64,000 bases of DNA from the NCBI GenBank assembly GCA_019217005.1, contig JAHBNG010000078.1:3688-67687 (forward strand), read 5' to 3'. Origin of the DNA: Chloroflexi bacterium TSY (GTDB lineage: Bacteria > Chloroflexota > Anaerolineae > Caldilineales > Caldilineaceae). The notes beneath the pieces were generated by a model. The model saw only the letters and a list, made by a program, of their open reading frames with translations. It was not told the origin of the DNA and made no database searches. The translations under genes were made by a program, and so were the position numbers. Positions 1 through 9,303 of this stretch are shown here, piece by piece (positions within the stretch are counted from its first letter, which is position 1; each line of letters starts with the position of its first letter).

Positions 1-600
1 GTTGATGCGTTGACGGGACTGGTCCGTCCTCATCATCGTTTTATGCTGCAAGAAGTTCTGCATCATCTCGATCACCTGAATGTACGCATTGATGCCCTCA
101 ATCAACAGATTGGGGTCCTCATGGCTCCGCATGCTGACCTCATCGCACGCCTAGATGCCATTCCCGGTGTGGGGCGAGTCGTCGCCGAGATAATTCTGGC
201 GGAGATCGGTCCCTCGGTCGAAAGCTGGCCCTCAGCTAAGAAACTGGCCTCCTGGGCTTGTGTCTGTCCTGGCAACAACGAATCGGCGGGCAAACGCAAG
301 AGTGGTCGCCGACGAAAGGCCAGAAATGGTTAGTCACCGCCCTCCTCTCGCACCAAGGACACCTATCTCGCCGCACAGTTCCACCGTCTCAAGGCACGAC
401 GCGGAGCCAAGCGGGCAGCTATTGCCGTGGCCCATTCCATCTTGACCATCGTCTATCATCTCATCGACAAGCCCGATGCCGTCTTTGAAGAACTCGGCGG
501 CGACTTCTTTCTCAAACGACGCAAGGAGCATGCACAAGCCGGCGCACTCAAAACCCTCGAGTCCCTCGGCTTCAAGGTTTTCTTGGCACCGACCGCCTAA
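1..600 (+). pseudogene. IS110-family transposase, 3' remnant
   Basis: C-terminal half of an IS110-type DEDD recombinase; the 5' part lies outside the window. The transposase_20 region is clear (AIPGVGRVVAEIILAEIGP, then a Ser-containing GKRKSGR stretch). The frame is broken: from about 316 the sense reading moves to another frame (PTKGQKWLVTALL), and near 349, after loss of a few residues, it returns to the first frame (RTKDTYLAAQFHRLKARRG) and runs to the TAA at 598-600. Two frame changes and a small deletion make it non-functional. It differs in sequence from the second IS110 at 40.4-42 kb. Assignment to family is confident, subgroup is not. Confidence 0.85.
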
Positions 601-807
601 GTACGGTGCTCACTACAACTGATTTGCGTTGGGCACAGGCAACGACGCCACCCACTCTGGCGGGTCAACTTGGACCCGCTTCTTATTCAACGCGGCCTTT
701 AACCCCTCTCTCTCTTCTCTTGCTGCCCTTTTTTTCAGGGCAGACCGCAATGCGGAGTCGCCATGCATGGCGCAGCATTCTCTAAAGCGTAGCGGCGGCG
801 TTAGAGA
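601..807. other. non-coding tail of IS110 remnant
   Basis: No gene is supported here. A short hairpin (GCGGGTC at 660-666 against GACCCGC at 673-679) is visible. It may belong to the right end of the IS110 element, but the element end cannot be placed. Confidence 0.4.
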
Positions 808-940
808 TTACACGCAGTAGGATTTCTCAGAGGTAGAGCGTTCAAATGGCGAAAAAAGACGCAGTAGAGAATCTCGGACCATTTGGCCCGCTCGAGTCTG
901 TTTTGACTGAGAAATGCAGGATTATGTCTACTGCGTGTAA
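808..940. repeat. 133-bp imperfect palindrome (MITE-like)
   Basis: Perfect 13-bp terminal inverted repeats (TTACACGCAGTAG at 808-820, CTACTGCGTGTAA at 928-940). The interior continues to pair imperfectly (TTTCTCAG near 823 with CTGAGAAA at 907; CAAATGG with CCATTTG), so the whole unit can fold into one long hairpin. No coding capacity. A single copy was seen in this window. Confidence 0.65.
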
Positions 941-1014
941 TAGAGAACGCCTTCTCTTCATTGCGGTCTACTGATGCATGGAGACGTTGCCGTTTAAGGT
1001 GACGTCTTTTTATT

Positions 1015-1094
1015 GGGAGTGTGTCCCAAAGTGCGTAAATGCAGCGGTTCTCTGACTGAACAGCGTTCATTTACACACTCTGTGGTGCACACTC
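1015..1094. repeat. ISAzo13-type MITE, copy 1 (80 bp)
   Basis: Begins GGGAGTGTGTCCCAAAG and ends CTGTGGTGCACACTC, the same kind of ends as the full ISAzo13 element at 4149-5592. Flanked by a perfect 7-bp direct repeat TTTTATT (1008-1014 and 1095-1101), which fixes the boundaries. Non-coding, palindromic. Confidence 0.8.
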
Positions 1095-1136
1095 TTTTAT
1101 TTGTGGCATAAAATTGCCGGCTTTTCCAAAGCCAAT

Positions 1137-2015
1137 TCAAGAAGTCATTTGCCATTCAAAAAGTGCCGCAGCAACCCAAGTTGGTGGCGGAGCACCATAT
1201 AGCCCACTTGCATCGGTGTAGGTCAAATCGCAGATGGCTCCATTCATCGGGCCACGGAGATAACGAAAGACCTGACCCGCGTCGCGCGCGTCACTCTTGG
1301 CTTCCACACAATGTTGGTTATAGCCCCAATAGTCTCCCTGTTCGAGAAGCGCTATCCCTTCTTCCAATGTTTTCTGTGCAAGATCTAATCCGCCTTCTAC
1401 TGGCATGAGGGCTTCGCTTAGAGGTGTTCCATACCCAATTCCATGATGAAAAGCATCGGCTGTGGAGACGATGACAGCATCTTCAGCTATCTTGGCTACG
1501 TGATCGATTCCGGGCAAGATTTCCGGTTTACCACCCGCCAAATAGGGATACCGTTCAATTACTTCTGGTCCCCGGACACCGCGTCGCTTGGTCTCCGCCT
1601 TCCAAAAATGGCGCCAACTGATCAAGGCATGATCATGTCGCCATTCTTGACGCTCTCCTTCAATCCCTGGTCCTTGAATGCCCCAATACTTTTCCTGCGT
1701 TACATCGGCACCATTGGCGACGCGAATCCGTGCCTCTTCCATCTCATCATTAAACGCATGGAGGACACTGATCACCAGGACACGATCAGCCCTGCTATCG
1801 AGACAGGCATGAACAGCAGCAGCAATCTGGTGGCCGCAATCTTGTACGCCCGCATGGGGAAAGACCAAAACACCCCTCTCGGTTAGCGTATCAGAGAAAT
1901 CCCACTGACGCGCTTCTTCCAGCAAACGGTGCGTCCCCTCTTCTCCAAGCGCAGCATGTTCTCGGGCATAGAGTTCATGGATTTCTTTTTTTAGTTTTGC
2001 ACGATCGAGTTTCAT
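1137..2015 (-). CDS. uncharacterised protein, possibly MEMO-like
   Basis: 292 residues from ATG 2015, chosen over an ATG 75 bases upstream because GGGAGGAG sits at the right distance before it. The middle has a beta-strand/His motif (VLVFPHAGVQDCGHQ, then VLVISVLHAF) and a later VSTADAFHHGIGYGTP, which resemble the metal-site segments of the MEMO / class III dioxygenase fold; this is a weak, by-eye similarity. No signal peptide or membrane segment. It is the last gene of a reverse-strand run mug > enolase-superfamily gene > this gene, with 17 bases to the upstream gene, so it is probably co-transcribed. Substrate unknown. Confidence 0.6.
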   Translation of the reverse strand: MKLDRAKLKKEIHELYAREHAALGEEGTHRLLEEARQWDFSDTLTERGVLVFPHAGVQDCGHQIAAAVHACLDSRADRVLVISVLHAFNDEMEEARIRVANGADVTQEKYWGIQGPGIEGERQEWRHDHALISWRHFWKAETKRRGVRGPEVIERYPYLAGGKPEILPGIDHVAKIAEDAVIVSTADAFHHGIGYGTPLSEALMPVEGGLDLAQKTLEEGIALLEQGDYWGYNQHCVEAKSDARDAGQVFRYLRGPMNGAICDLTYTDASGLYGAPPPTWVAAALFEWQMTS

Positions 2016-2032
2016 GAAATATTCTCCTCCCA

Positions 2033-3167
2033 TCATATAACCGCAATCCGCTTCTTTTCCAAATATGCCCGGTCCCATTCTGCTCCCCACCCCGGAGTGG
2101 TGGGTGGCTGAACAAATCCATTGTCAGGCAAGGGTGGGTTGAGCAGACCAATTTCTTTCCCCAGCTCGTCTCGGCTACCACCAGGGAAATATTCATAATA
2201 CGTTGTATTGGCCAAAGCACAAACAAGATGCGCATGAACCAATCCAAAGAGCCCCCCCGGACCATTCGATCCGAGCACGGTGCATTTCGGCAAGATGAGC
2301 CAATTTGAGAATGGCCGTCGTACCCAAACGCGCATTGGCGCGTATCCAGCTCGTCGCTCCACGAATAAGCCAAAGGGCACTCAGTTCCAGATCGTGCATA
2401 AGCGACTCTGGAGCCAAGATAGGTATGCTGAGCATTGTGCAGAGTTTCTGCAATCCAATCTGATCTCGATCTGGCAATGGCTCTTCGAACCAACCAAAAC
2501 GCAATTCTTCCAGCACCCGACCGACTCGAATTGCTTCTTCAAGCGTGTAGCGACAGCCAGCGGCGTCATGAAGCAAATCAATATCGGGGCCAACAGTCTT
2601 GCGCATGGCTTCAAACCACTTGATATTCGTCTCCGCTCGATGCGCAAAGTGATCTTTCACAGAGAGGAATCCCGCCGCCACCGCCGATTGTGCATCTTCA
2701 ATACATTCTTCGATGGTCTTGCCACCAAAGTTGTAATAAGCAGGACATCGTTCGCGCGACCGACCGATCAACGCATAGACAGGCAATCCAGCCACTTTCC
2801 CTGCCATATCCCAAAGGCAGTTATCGAACGCCCCAAACCAACCGGGTCGAGTAAACATACCGCGCGTGGCTGCATGTAGCTTATGAAAGAGCCGTTCCCG
2901 ATCAAATGGATCTTCGCCGGTCGCCAGAATGCGTAGTTGGGCCAAATCTTCAGCACGCATGGTAGGATAGCGAGCATCGCCCACAGTGCAAATGCCCTCA
3001 ACGCCCTCATCTGTTTTAACATGCAAGAGGTGAACCTGTTCAAGTGACTGGTCACCTCCTTGCCGCAACCAACGGGGAGACGTTCCATCGTCTTCCTCAA
3101 CTAAATTAAACGGAACCGTATTGCTTGGAAGCTCGAAGACCGAGACGAATATGTTATCAATTTTCAT
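2033..3167 (-). pseudogene. mandelate racemase/enolase-superfamily enzyme, frameshifted
   Basis: Starts at ATG 3167, overlapping the mug stop by four bases. The first 300 or so residues read as an enolase-superfamily acid-sugar dehydratase or racemase: N-terminal capping domain, then barrel with VKDHF, LLHDAAG and FEEPLPD metal/base motifs. At a run of seven C (plus strand 2252-2258) the frame changes; the correct C-terminus (GLVHAHLVCALANTTYYEY) continues in another frame to the stop at 2033. One extra base in the homopolymer explains it, so this may be a real slip or a sequencing error. With the base removed the protein is about 377 aa, a normal family length. Confidence 0.8.
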
Positions 3168-3757
3168 AAATTTTGTATTGTTTCCTCCCCGTTCTGGCTT
3201 GCCCTGCCAATGGCACTATGTAGCTCACCATAAGCCCGCGCCAGATCAGGCAATTGATAGTGGGCATTGAGACCGCTTGGATTGGGCAAGACCCAAATTG
3301 CTGTTTTGCCAATCATCTCTGGTTGTTTACCCATGACGGCTTCGCGGCGCCTAAACGCTTTGCGATAGGCACCAATGCCCAAAATGGTCAGGATCTGCGG
3401 TTGATAATGTAAAACCCGCTCACTGAGTCGTTTTCCCCCATCAATAAAATCCTGAGTCGAAACATCTTTTTCACCGACAGTCGCCAATTCAAACACATTC
3501 GTCAGTCCCAACCCATAATCAAGCAGTAATCGATCTTCGGCTGGAGAAAGTAAGCGCGGCGTGAGACCTGCTGCGTATAATGCAGGCCAAAAACGATTTC
3601 CAGGCCGCGCAAAGTGATGCCCAACTACAGCAGAATAGACACTGGGATTAATACCACAAAAGAGCACCCTCAGCCCCATTGCAATAATATCTGGTACAGT
3701 TGCCCCCTCCGCATCACGCAGCTCCTGCTTTGTTGGTTTAGGAAGAATCTTAGCCAT
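3164..3757 (-). CDS. mug: G/U mismatch-specific DNA glycosylase (Mug/TDG family)
   Basis: 197 residues. Removes uracil or related bases from G mismatches in DNA. The family motifs are plain: LFCGINPS near residue 35, GHHFARPGNRFWPAL, YGLGLTNV and the C-terminal LPNPSGLNAHY loop. Length fits the family. First gene of a three-gene reverse-strand operon; its stop overlaps the next start (ATGA type overlap at 3164-3167). The functional link to the enolase-superfamily neighbour is not obvious. Confidence 0.9.
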   Translation of the reverse strand: MAKILPKPTKQELRDAEGATVPDIIAMGLRVLFCGINPSVYSAVVGHHFARPGNRFWPALYAAGLTPRLLSPAEDRLLLDYGLGLTNVFELATVGEKDVSTQDFIDGGKRLSERVLHYQPQILTILGIGAYRKAFRRREAVMGKQPEMIGKTAIWVLPNPSGLNAHYQLPDLARAYGELHSAIGRASQNGEETIQNL

Positions 3758-3863
3758 AAATCACCAGTCGAATCCTTTTCTTTTTTCATCTTTCCTCAGC
3801 CTCAGCCCTCCCCATCATAGCGCTTTTTAAAAGGTTCCGCAAAGCAGCCCAACTCAATAGACT

Positions 3864-4078
3864 CAGTAGATCCAAATTTGGCGTTTTTGACTATTTTCAG
3901 TCGGGAGAGAAGGGATTTTGGGGCCATTTTTTCAGATCTCAGTTGCCAAAAACAGCCAATTTCATATCTAGAAATCGCTTAAATTTTACGTAAATGCTAG
4001 GTATTGACTGGCAAATACGTATTTATGTCAACTAATTAGCCCAAATTCTCTCTCTAAACCTGAAATTTGGATCTACTG
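3864..4078 (+). repeat. 215-bp MITE, copy 1
   Basis: Ends CAGTAGATCCAAATTT and AAATTTGGATCTACTG, bounded by the 5-bp duplication AGACT (3859-3863, 4079-4083). By eye identical to the copies at 25483-25697 and, reversed, 50883-51097. This copy is intergenic, upstream of a promoter-like sequence. Confidence 0.92.
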
Positions 4079-4084
4079 AGACTG

Positions 4085-4114
4085 TTGTCTCTTCGTTCGA
4101 TCGCTTGTTATAAT
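4085..4114 (+). promoter_or_regulatory. sigma70-type promoter, displaced from its gene
   Basis: TTGTCT at 4085-4090, an 18-base spacer and TATAAT at 4109-4114. Before the ISAzo13 element landed at 4149 this promoter would have been about 40 bases from the ribosome binding site of the dienelactone hydrolase gene now at 5612. Confidence 0.55.
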
Positions 4115-4191
4115 GGCGATGATCGACTCCGGAGCCCCCTGAAATAGAGACAGTGTGTCCCAAAGCGTGTAAGGCTAAACCAAAAAAATAA

Positions 4192-5306
4192 TTATACGCG
4201 AACGAGAGAATGGAGAGGGGGAATAAGGACAAACCATTTTTCTAAACCAGGTAAACGTTGGAAGCGTTGTGCCAAACGGTCCATCTCTTTCTGAGTGAGT
4301 TTGACGCCGGTCTCATAAAGAGTGGAATTCAGGTGAACGAAGGGTTGTAGTTGGTTAAAGCGAAAAGAACGGGCAAAATTGAGAACGGTCTCAAGAGAAT
4401 CGAGAAGAGAACCGTTCCAGTGTTTTTCAAGATGGCCCCAAACCCGTTCGATGGGGTTGTATTTACTGTGATAAGGAGGGTAGCAGGCGAGCTGAATAGA
4501 GAGACGATACATAAACTGAGTCCGACGGGTATGATTTTCGGGACCATTGTCCTGATTGATCACGAGGGTCTTGACGTGAGGAAAGTGTTCACGTACGCTT
4601 TCCCAAAAATCAATCAGGCAGTCGACAATACAGTCACTCGTCACTTTCGACTGAGTCAAGTAAAGAAAGAGTTCCTTGGTTGAAGGGAGGTAAATGCCAA
4701 AAGGTGACTTTCTCGGTCTTCTTATCTTGAAAGTCATGATCGAGCGCTTTGACAACCACTCGACTTATCCCTTCTCTCGAGAAACGGTCAAGTAAAATCG
4801 TCGCTTTGGCATCCCAAGAGGCGCAGAACCGTCTCGTCTGCATCCGCTTCTTGATTGATCTGATGAATTCTATCAAAGATCGCATCGGTCTCTGGGATCT
4901 TTTTCACTGGTTGACTTTTTTTGACCCGGTTTGAGCCATAGCCTAACTCATTGAGCTTCAAGCGGATGGCCTCTTCGCCAGGCAATTCCTCATCTGTGTA
5001 TCCTTTCTGCTCGATGAGCTGGGTACGCATTTCGGCGGCGGTTAGTCGAGTGTACAATTGGGGGGGTCGAAAGGTGGGATCGGTCTGGCTGAATTGATCG
5101 GCGATTTCAACCATATCGGCCAGTAAAGTGGGGATATGGTCTTCGGCTATCGTCGCCCGATTCCAGCCCAACTCTCGTTCTGCTTTCGTCGGACTCCCTT
5201 CGCATATCGTTTTGACCGTTTGGGCCATGAAGTGCCTTCTTTCGTATCCACTTAACATGGCCTTCGTCTCTTTCAAGACTTCAACCATTTCTGGCGAGAT
5301 TGTCAT
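4192..5306 (-). pseudogene. ISAzo13-family transposase, two frameshifts
   Basis: DDE transposase of the ISAzo13 type read in three pieces. N-terminus from 5306 (MTISPEMVEVLKETKAML, ERELGWNR) to ADADETVLRL; then SWDAKATILLDRFSREG and VVKALDHDF in a second frame; then FGIYLP, KTLVINQDNGPENH and YNPIERVWG in a third frame to the stop at 4192. All parts of a full-length protein are present, so decay is recent but the gene cannot be read through without two frame corrections. Confidence 0.88.
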
Positions 5307-5346
5307 TTTTGCTCCTTTTGGAGAGCTAGTTTAACACCTTCTCGCG

Positions 5347-5501
5347 GGGGTGGTTCATTTTAGCTGGATAGATAGGTTTACACTTTTAGAAACAGAAAGA
5401 ACGTTTATATTCTCTGATTTCGCCGGTTCTCAGAGAGAAAACGGTCTCATATAGATTTTTATCTATGTATCAAAAGTGTAAACCTAATTTTGAACCACCC
5501 C
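5347..5501 (+). repeat. 155-bp MITE, copy 1 (nested in ISAzo13)
   Basis: Ends GGGGTGGTTCA and TGAACCACCCC, bounded by the 8-bp duplication TTCTCGCG (5339-5346, 5502-5509). It sits just upstream of the transposase start inside the ISAzo13 element and is therefore younger than it. Non-coding. Confidence 0.92.
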
Positions 5502-5611
5502 TTCTCGCGTATATTTTATTTTTTGGATTGGCCTTAATGAAGATCGCTCAATTAGAGGTCTGCTCTATTTACACACTTTGTGGTACGCACTCAAATAGAT
5601 AAGGAGAACCC

Positions 5612-6367
5612 ATGTATCAGACAGACATGTATGAAGGAATGCTGGCGGAAACCATCACAATTCATGGTGCGAATGGAGACACCATTAATGCTTACTTTGC
5701 ACGTCCACTTGGACCAGGCCCCTTTCCTGGTTTGGTTGCGATTCATCATATGCCTGGTTGGGACGAGTGGTATCGCGAAGCAACACGCAAGTTTGCCCAT
5801 CATGGCTATGCAACAATTTCGCCAAATCTGTACTACCGCGCTGGCCACGCAACACCAGAAGATGTAGCAGCCAAAGTGCGTGCAGCGGGAGGCGTTCCCG
5901 ACGACCAAGCGGTTGGTGATCTATCTGGTGCCATGCAATACTTGCGTACATTGCCCTATATCAATGGCAAAATGGACGTCTTTGGCACCTGTTCCGGTGG
6001 ACGTCACGCTTACCTCGTTGCTTGCCGCACACCTGGCTTTGATGCAGTTGTGGATTGCTGGGGCGGTGGCGTTGTGATGAGTGAAGAAGATTTGACGCCC
6101 CAACGCCCTGTGGCCCCACTAGATTATACCCAAGATTTGCCGTGCCCTCTGCTGGGTCTTTTTGGCGAAGATGATCACAGTCCCACCCCAGAACAGGTTG
6201 CGATTCATGAAGAAGAGCTGAAGAAGCAGGGCAAAGAGTACGCATTTCACATGTATCCAAATGCCGGACACGGCTTCTTCTACCATCATCGTCCAAGCTA
6301 TCGCCAAGAACAGGCGGTCGATGGCTGGAGCAAAATCTTTGCGTTTCTAGAGAAAACCCTCAGTTGA
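5612..6367 (+). CDS. dienelactone hydrolase family protein
   Basis: 251 residues; AAGGAG at 5601-5606 precedes ATG 5612. An alpha/beta hydrolase with the family's cysteine nucleophile in GTCSGG (about residue 125), acid in FGEDDHSP and histidine in NAGHGFF. Members hydrolyse dienelactone in chloroaromatic breakdown or related esters; the substrate here is not known. Cytosolic, no signal peptide. The gene's likely native promoter (4085-4114) has been moved 1.4 kb away by the ISAzo13 insertion, so present expression may depend on a promoter inside the IS. Confidence 0.88.
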   Translation: MYQTDMYEGMLAETITIHGANGDTINAYFARPLGPGPFPGLVAIHHMPGWDEWYREATRKFAHHGYATISPNLYYRAGHATPEDVAAKVRAAGGVPDDQAVGDLSGAMQYLRTLPYINGKMDVFGTCSGGRHAYLVACRTPGFDAVVDCWGGGVVMSEEDLTPQRPVAPLDYTQDLPCPLLGLFGEDDHSPTPEQVAIHEEELKKQGKEYAFHMYPNAGHGFFYHHRPSYRQEQAVDGWSKIFAFLEKTLS

Positions 6368-6426
6368 ACCGAGTATAGTATCACGCAATACGGTTTAGAA
6401 TTCAAACAAACGAAAGGCATTCACTC

Positions 6427-6707
6427 ATGTGTACCATGATTACCCAACAAGTATTGATAGACGGTAGCGGAAAAGGAACGAGCGGTTGGTTCGATGTATC
6501 TCAAGCAAATGTATCATACGATCATCCCTTCAATGCACCAATGGATCACGCGCTCAATATCGATTTCGTCAACGAAGCGCTTGGACCGGGAGCGCGCGGG
6601 TTGCAGTTGAACTAAGCGAAGAGTCGGCTCGTTCTCTCGTCAATACCATCTTGGCAGTACTCGATCAAGCCGAGACCGGTGGTCATTTGACGGACAGTTC
6701 CCTTTAA
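6427..6707 (+). pseudogene. DUF6295-like small protein, frameshifted
   Basis: Begins MCTMITQQVLIDGSGKG and continues SYDHPFNAP and NIDFVNEALGPGAR, a recognisable small family (DUF6295, from memory). At about 6597 the frame should pass to RVAVELSEESARSLV in another frame ending at 6707. The site is GCGCGCGGG; a two-base GC expansion explains it. As written the first frame stops at 6615 after 62 residues; the repaired protein would be about 93 aa. A sequencing slip is possible. Confidence 0.65.
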
Positions 6708-6723
6708 GGTCAGTCCAAATTTC

Positions 6724-6793
6724 AAATGATCCATGAAGAGTACGAAGAAACACGAAGGATCTGCCTCTTCTTCGAGCTTTTCGTGGATCATTT
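6724..6793. repeat. palindromic interspersed repeat
   Basis: AAATGATCCA (6724-6733) pairs perfectly with TGGATCATTT (6784-6793); the interior (GAAGAGTACGAAG, TTCGAGCTTTTCG) pairs partly. Related to the ATCCACGAAG-type palindrome at 44813-44873. Lies between the DUF6295 gene and the reverse-strand hydrolase and may act as a bidirectional transcript end. Confidence 0.6.
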
Positions 6794-6798
6794 GTTTT

Positions 6799-6879
6799 GA
6801 GTGTGTACCACAAAGTGTGTAAATGGACGCCGCTCAGCCAGAAAGTCGGCTTCATTTACATACTTTGGGACACACTCCC
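6799..6879 (-). repeat. ISAzo13-type MITE, copy 2 (81 bp)
   Basis: Reverse orientation: GAGTGTGTACCACAAAGTG at the left and CTTTGGGACACACTCCC at the right. No perfect 7-bp duplication is visible, so this copy is older or its flanks have changed. Confidence 0.7.
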
Positions 6880-6890
6880 TTTTTTCTGGA

Positions 6891-7721
6891 TTAGCCTAAA
6901 TGTTGTTCAAACCAGTTGCTTATCTCTGAAATGAGATCTGGTTTGTTGATCGCACCCGGTAAATGAGGGCCATGCTCGGCACCTTCCACCTCAATCAAAC
7001 GTATTGGAACTCCTTTTGCCTTCAATGCGTTTTCCATGAGCAGTGATTGTTCCAGCGGTACAACACTATCCGCCGTACCGTGAATCAACATAAAAGGTGG
7101 ACTTTTTTCCGAGACATGGATGAGGGGTGATGCTTCTTGGTAGCACGCATGGGCTTCCAGCGTTGCATCAATCGATTTCCCCATAAAGGAAACGACCCGT
7201 TCATTTTGAGCAAGGCGAACCAGGTCGGTTGCGGGTGCCCTGGCGACCACACATTGTACACTTGCATCCATGCGCTCAACTGGATCATCTGCGTTGGACG
7301 TGCTCTGTTCCGACAACACACCCACAAGTGAGACAAGATGACCACCCGATGAGCCGCCCATTGCACCCATATATGCAGAACGAAAACCATAGTCATCTGC
7401 ATTGTAACGGAAAAAGCGGATCGCACGTTGGGCGTCATGTAATGCCGCTGGATAGGTAAATGTCGGTGCGGCGCGATGATTGATGGTGAAGATGGTAAAG
7501 CCACGTGCGGCTAGTGGTTTGACGTAGATATCGACGTGTCCTGAACTGTTAAGAGGATGCGCATCATATGTTGTTGGTGCGTGCCATCCGCTGCCTGAAA
7601 TATGGAGTAGCCCAATACCATTTGGGTGGCTTGGGCGGTAAAGATCACCGAGCAAGGCCGTACCGGAAACCATTCCATAGATGATATTCGATTCAACTTG
7701 GTATTCCGTATTCATCTGCAC
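6891..7721 (-). CDS. alpha/beta hydrolase (acetyl esterase-like)
   Basis: 276 residues. Serine hydrolase with GGSSGGH nucleophile elbow (about residue 125), acid in HGTADSVVP and histidine in GAEHGPH. The layout is that of the BD-FAE / esterase-lipase group that deacetylates or de-esterifies small esters and polysaccharide side chains. No signal peptide. Transcribed divergently from the polysaccharide deacetylase gene across 168 bases. The stop codon overlaps a recurrent TTAGGC-ATCCAGAAAA motif. Confidence 0.85.
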   Translation of the reverse strand: MQMNTEYQVESNIIYGMVSGTALLGDLYRPSHPNGIGLLHISGSGWHAPTTYDAHPLNSSGHVDIYVKPLAARGFTIFTINHRAAPTFTYPAALHDAQRAIRFFRYNADDYGFRSAYMGAMGGSSGGHLVSLVGVLSEQSTSNADDPVERMDASVQCVVARAPATDLVRLAQNERVVSFMGKSIDATLEAHACYQEASPLIHVSEKSPPFMLIHGTADSVVPLEQSLLMENALKAKGVPIRLIEVEGAEHGPHLPGAINKPDLISEISNWFEQHLG

Positions 7722-7889
7722 TCTCCCTTTTGGCTATTTGAACAGTTCAATATATTATTATCTTTTGCATCGTAAAGTATCCTGACTCATTTGATCAAAT
7801 TGTGCGGATGTACGACTTTGCTTCTACCAACAACAGCAAGTTTCACAATTTGGGCGGATGAATGAATCTAGTTGTGTTCGGCATAAATC

Positions 7890-9194
7890 GTGACGATCCT
7901 GAGAAATTTATTAGCTGTCGATAAAATACACCTCTGCGGTTTGATGGCTCTTTTGCTAATGACTTTTACGTCGTGTGGAGAACGAAATCTAAGCGGTGCT
8001 GAAGCTGAAGTCTATCGCGGAGCCGAAGTCGGCAATGTGCAAACAATTTCTTCTAGCGCTGAAACTCGACAAGTCTTAAGCGAACGTGCAACGCGCCTGT
8101 CCATGCATTCAACGATAGACAATGACGCGATCAGAAATACGCAAACACCTATACTTCAGACACCTATACGCCGCGCCATAACGTCCACGACAACACCCAC
8201 TGCGACAGCGATTCAAATATCGCCGCCAACGGACAGTATCATCAAGGAGCCACCTGAGACATTACAGTCGACTGCCACAATTACAGACTTATTGTCCACA
8301 ACAGTTGCTCTATCGCCACTGTTCTCGGCCTTACATTCGTCACAGATCAACCACCTTGTGAAGAGAGCAATCATTACGACCACTTCTCGTCCAACTACGA
8401 CAATTGCTCAGTCTCCCTTTCAGATCTTTACTGCACCAAAAATTAGCGAAGCAGATTTGAAGCAGGCACCCTCACGGCCAGAAATAACTCCCGATGGAAT
8501 TCAACGTTCGGCACAAGTACCGATCTTGATGTATCATTATCTCAGCATACCGCCAGATGATGCAGATATTTACCGGCTGGATTTGTCTGTGACGCCACAA
8601 TTGTTTCGTCAACATCTGGAAGCGATGCAGAACGCGGGGTATACGACAGTTCGCCTTGATGATCTGACGGCCCATTTAACACAGGGCACACCTCTGCCGG
8701 AGAAACCGGTCATCATCACATTCGACGATGGCTATCGTGACAACTATGTCAATGCTTTTCCGCTCTTGGTCGAATATGGAATGACGGCAACATTTTTTAT
8801 TGTGACCGATTTCATCGACGAAGCACGTCCAGCCTATCTGACGTGGGACATGGTACGCGAAATGCACGTCGCCGGTTTGTCAATTGAATCTCACTCGCGT
8901 AACCACACGAGTCTGAAAAATCGCGATGTTGATTTTTTGATTTGGCAAGCGCTCGGGAGCATGGAGACGATTGAGTTTGAGCTGGGAATCAGACCCCGTT
9001 TTGTCTCGTATCCAGCTGGTCAATTTGATGCAACGACGATAGAGGTCTTCAAAAGTGCGAACTACTTGGCCGGTGTTACAACGATCCAGGGTGCAACACA
9101 CAAGAGCGACAATTTATTCGAACTCCACCGCGTTCGAGTGCGCGGAACAACTCAGCCCGCAGAATTGCTGCGTCTTCTTGCATTGGATTGGTAG
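7890..9194 (+). CDS. polysaccharide deacetylase, lipoprotein-like
   Basis: 434 residues from GTG 7890; an in-frame ATG at 7944 is an alternative start and no strong ribosome site decides. The N-terminus is a hydrophobic signal with a lipobox-like FTSC around residue 29, followed by a low-complexity Thr/Ser/Ala-rich linker to about residue 205. The C-terminal NodB domain has TFDDGYRDNY and SHSRNHTSL metal motifs and RPRFVSYPAG. Likely membrane-anchored outside the cell, acting on N- or O-acetylated glycans. Confidence 0.85.
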   Translation: MTILRNLLAVDKIHLCGLMALLLMTFTSCGERNLSGAEAEVYRGAEVGNVQTISSSAETRQVLSERATRLSMHSTIDNDAIRNTQTPILQTPIRRAITSTTTPTATAIQISPPTDSIIKEPPETLQSTATITDLLSTTVALSPLFSALHSSQINHLVKRAIITTTSRPTTTIAQSPFQIFTAPKISEADLKQAPSRPEITPDGIQRSAQVPILMYHYLSIPPDDADIYRLDLSVTPQLFRQHLEAMQNAGYTTVRLDDLTAHLTQGTPLPEKPVIITFDDGYRDNYVNAFPLLVEYGMTATFFIVTDFIDEARPAYLTWDMVREMHVAGLSIESHSRNHTSLKNRDVDFLIWQALGSMETIEFELGIRPRFVSYPAGQFDATTIEVFKSANYLAGVTTIQGATHKSDNLFELHRVRVRGTTQPAELLRLLALDW

Positions 9195-9225
9195 GAGGAG
9201 GCTGAGATTAAGGCTGAGGATAAGA

Positions 9226-9303
9226 ACCTATCCAAAAAGTGGATGTGAGTCCAGCCAGCCTCCCGGAAGAGAATGCATCGTCACAGAACTTTTCGCATAA
9301 GCA
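9226..9303. repeat. 78-bp palindromic repeat, copy 1
   Basis: Begins ACCTATCCAAAAAG, ends CTTTTCGCATAAGCA, with GAATGCATCGTCACAGA inside. A second copy is at 60180-60257. Ends are inverted repeats of each other. Confidence 0.7.

Larger units (their letters stand above)
4149..5592. mobile_element. ISAzo13-family insertion sequence
   Basis: Bounded by the 7-bp duplication AAATAGA (4142-4148, 5593-5599). Left end reads GTGTGTCCCAAAGCGTGTAA, right end TTACACACTTTGTGGTACGC, the same ends as the roughly 80-bp MITEs in this window. Total 1444 bp, including a later 155-bp MITE with its 8-bp duplication, so about 1281 bp originally. It lies between the promoter at 4085 and the ribosome binding site at 5601. 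Confidence 0.85.
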
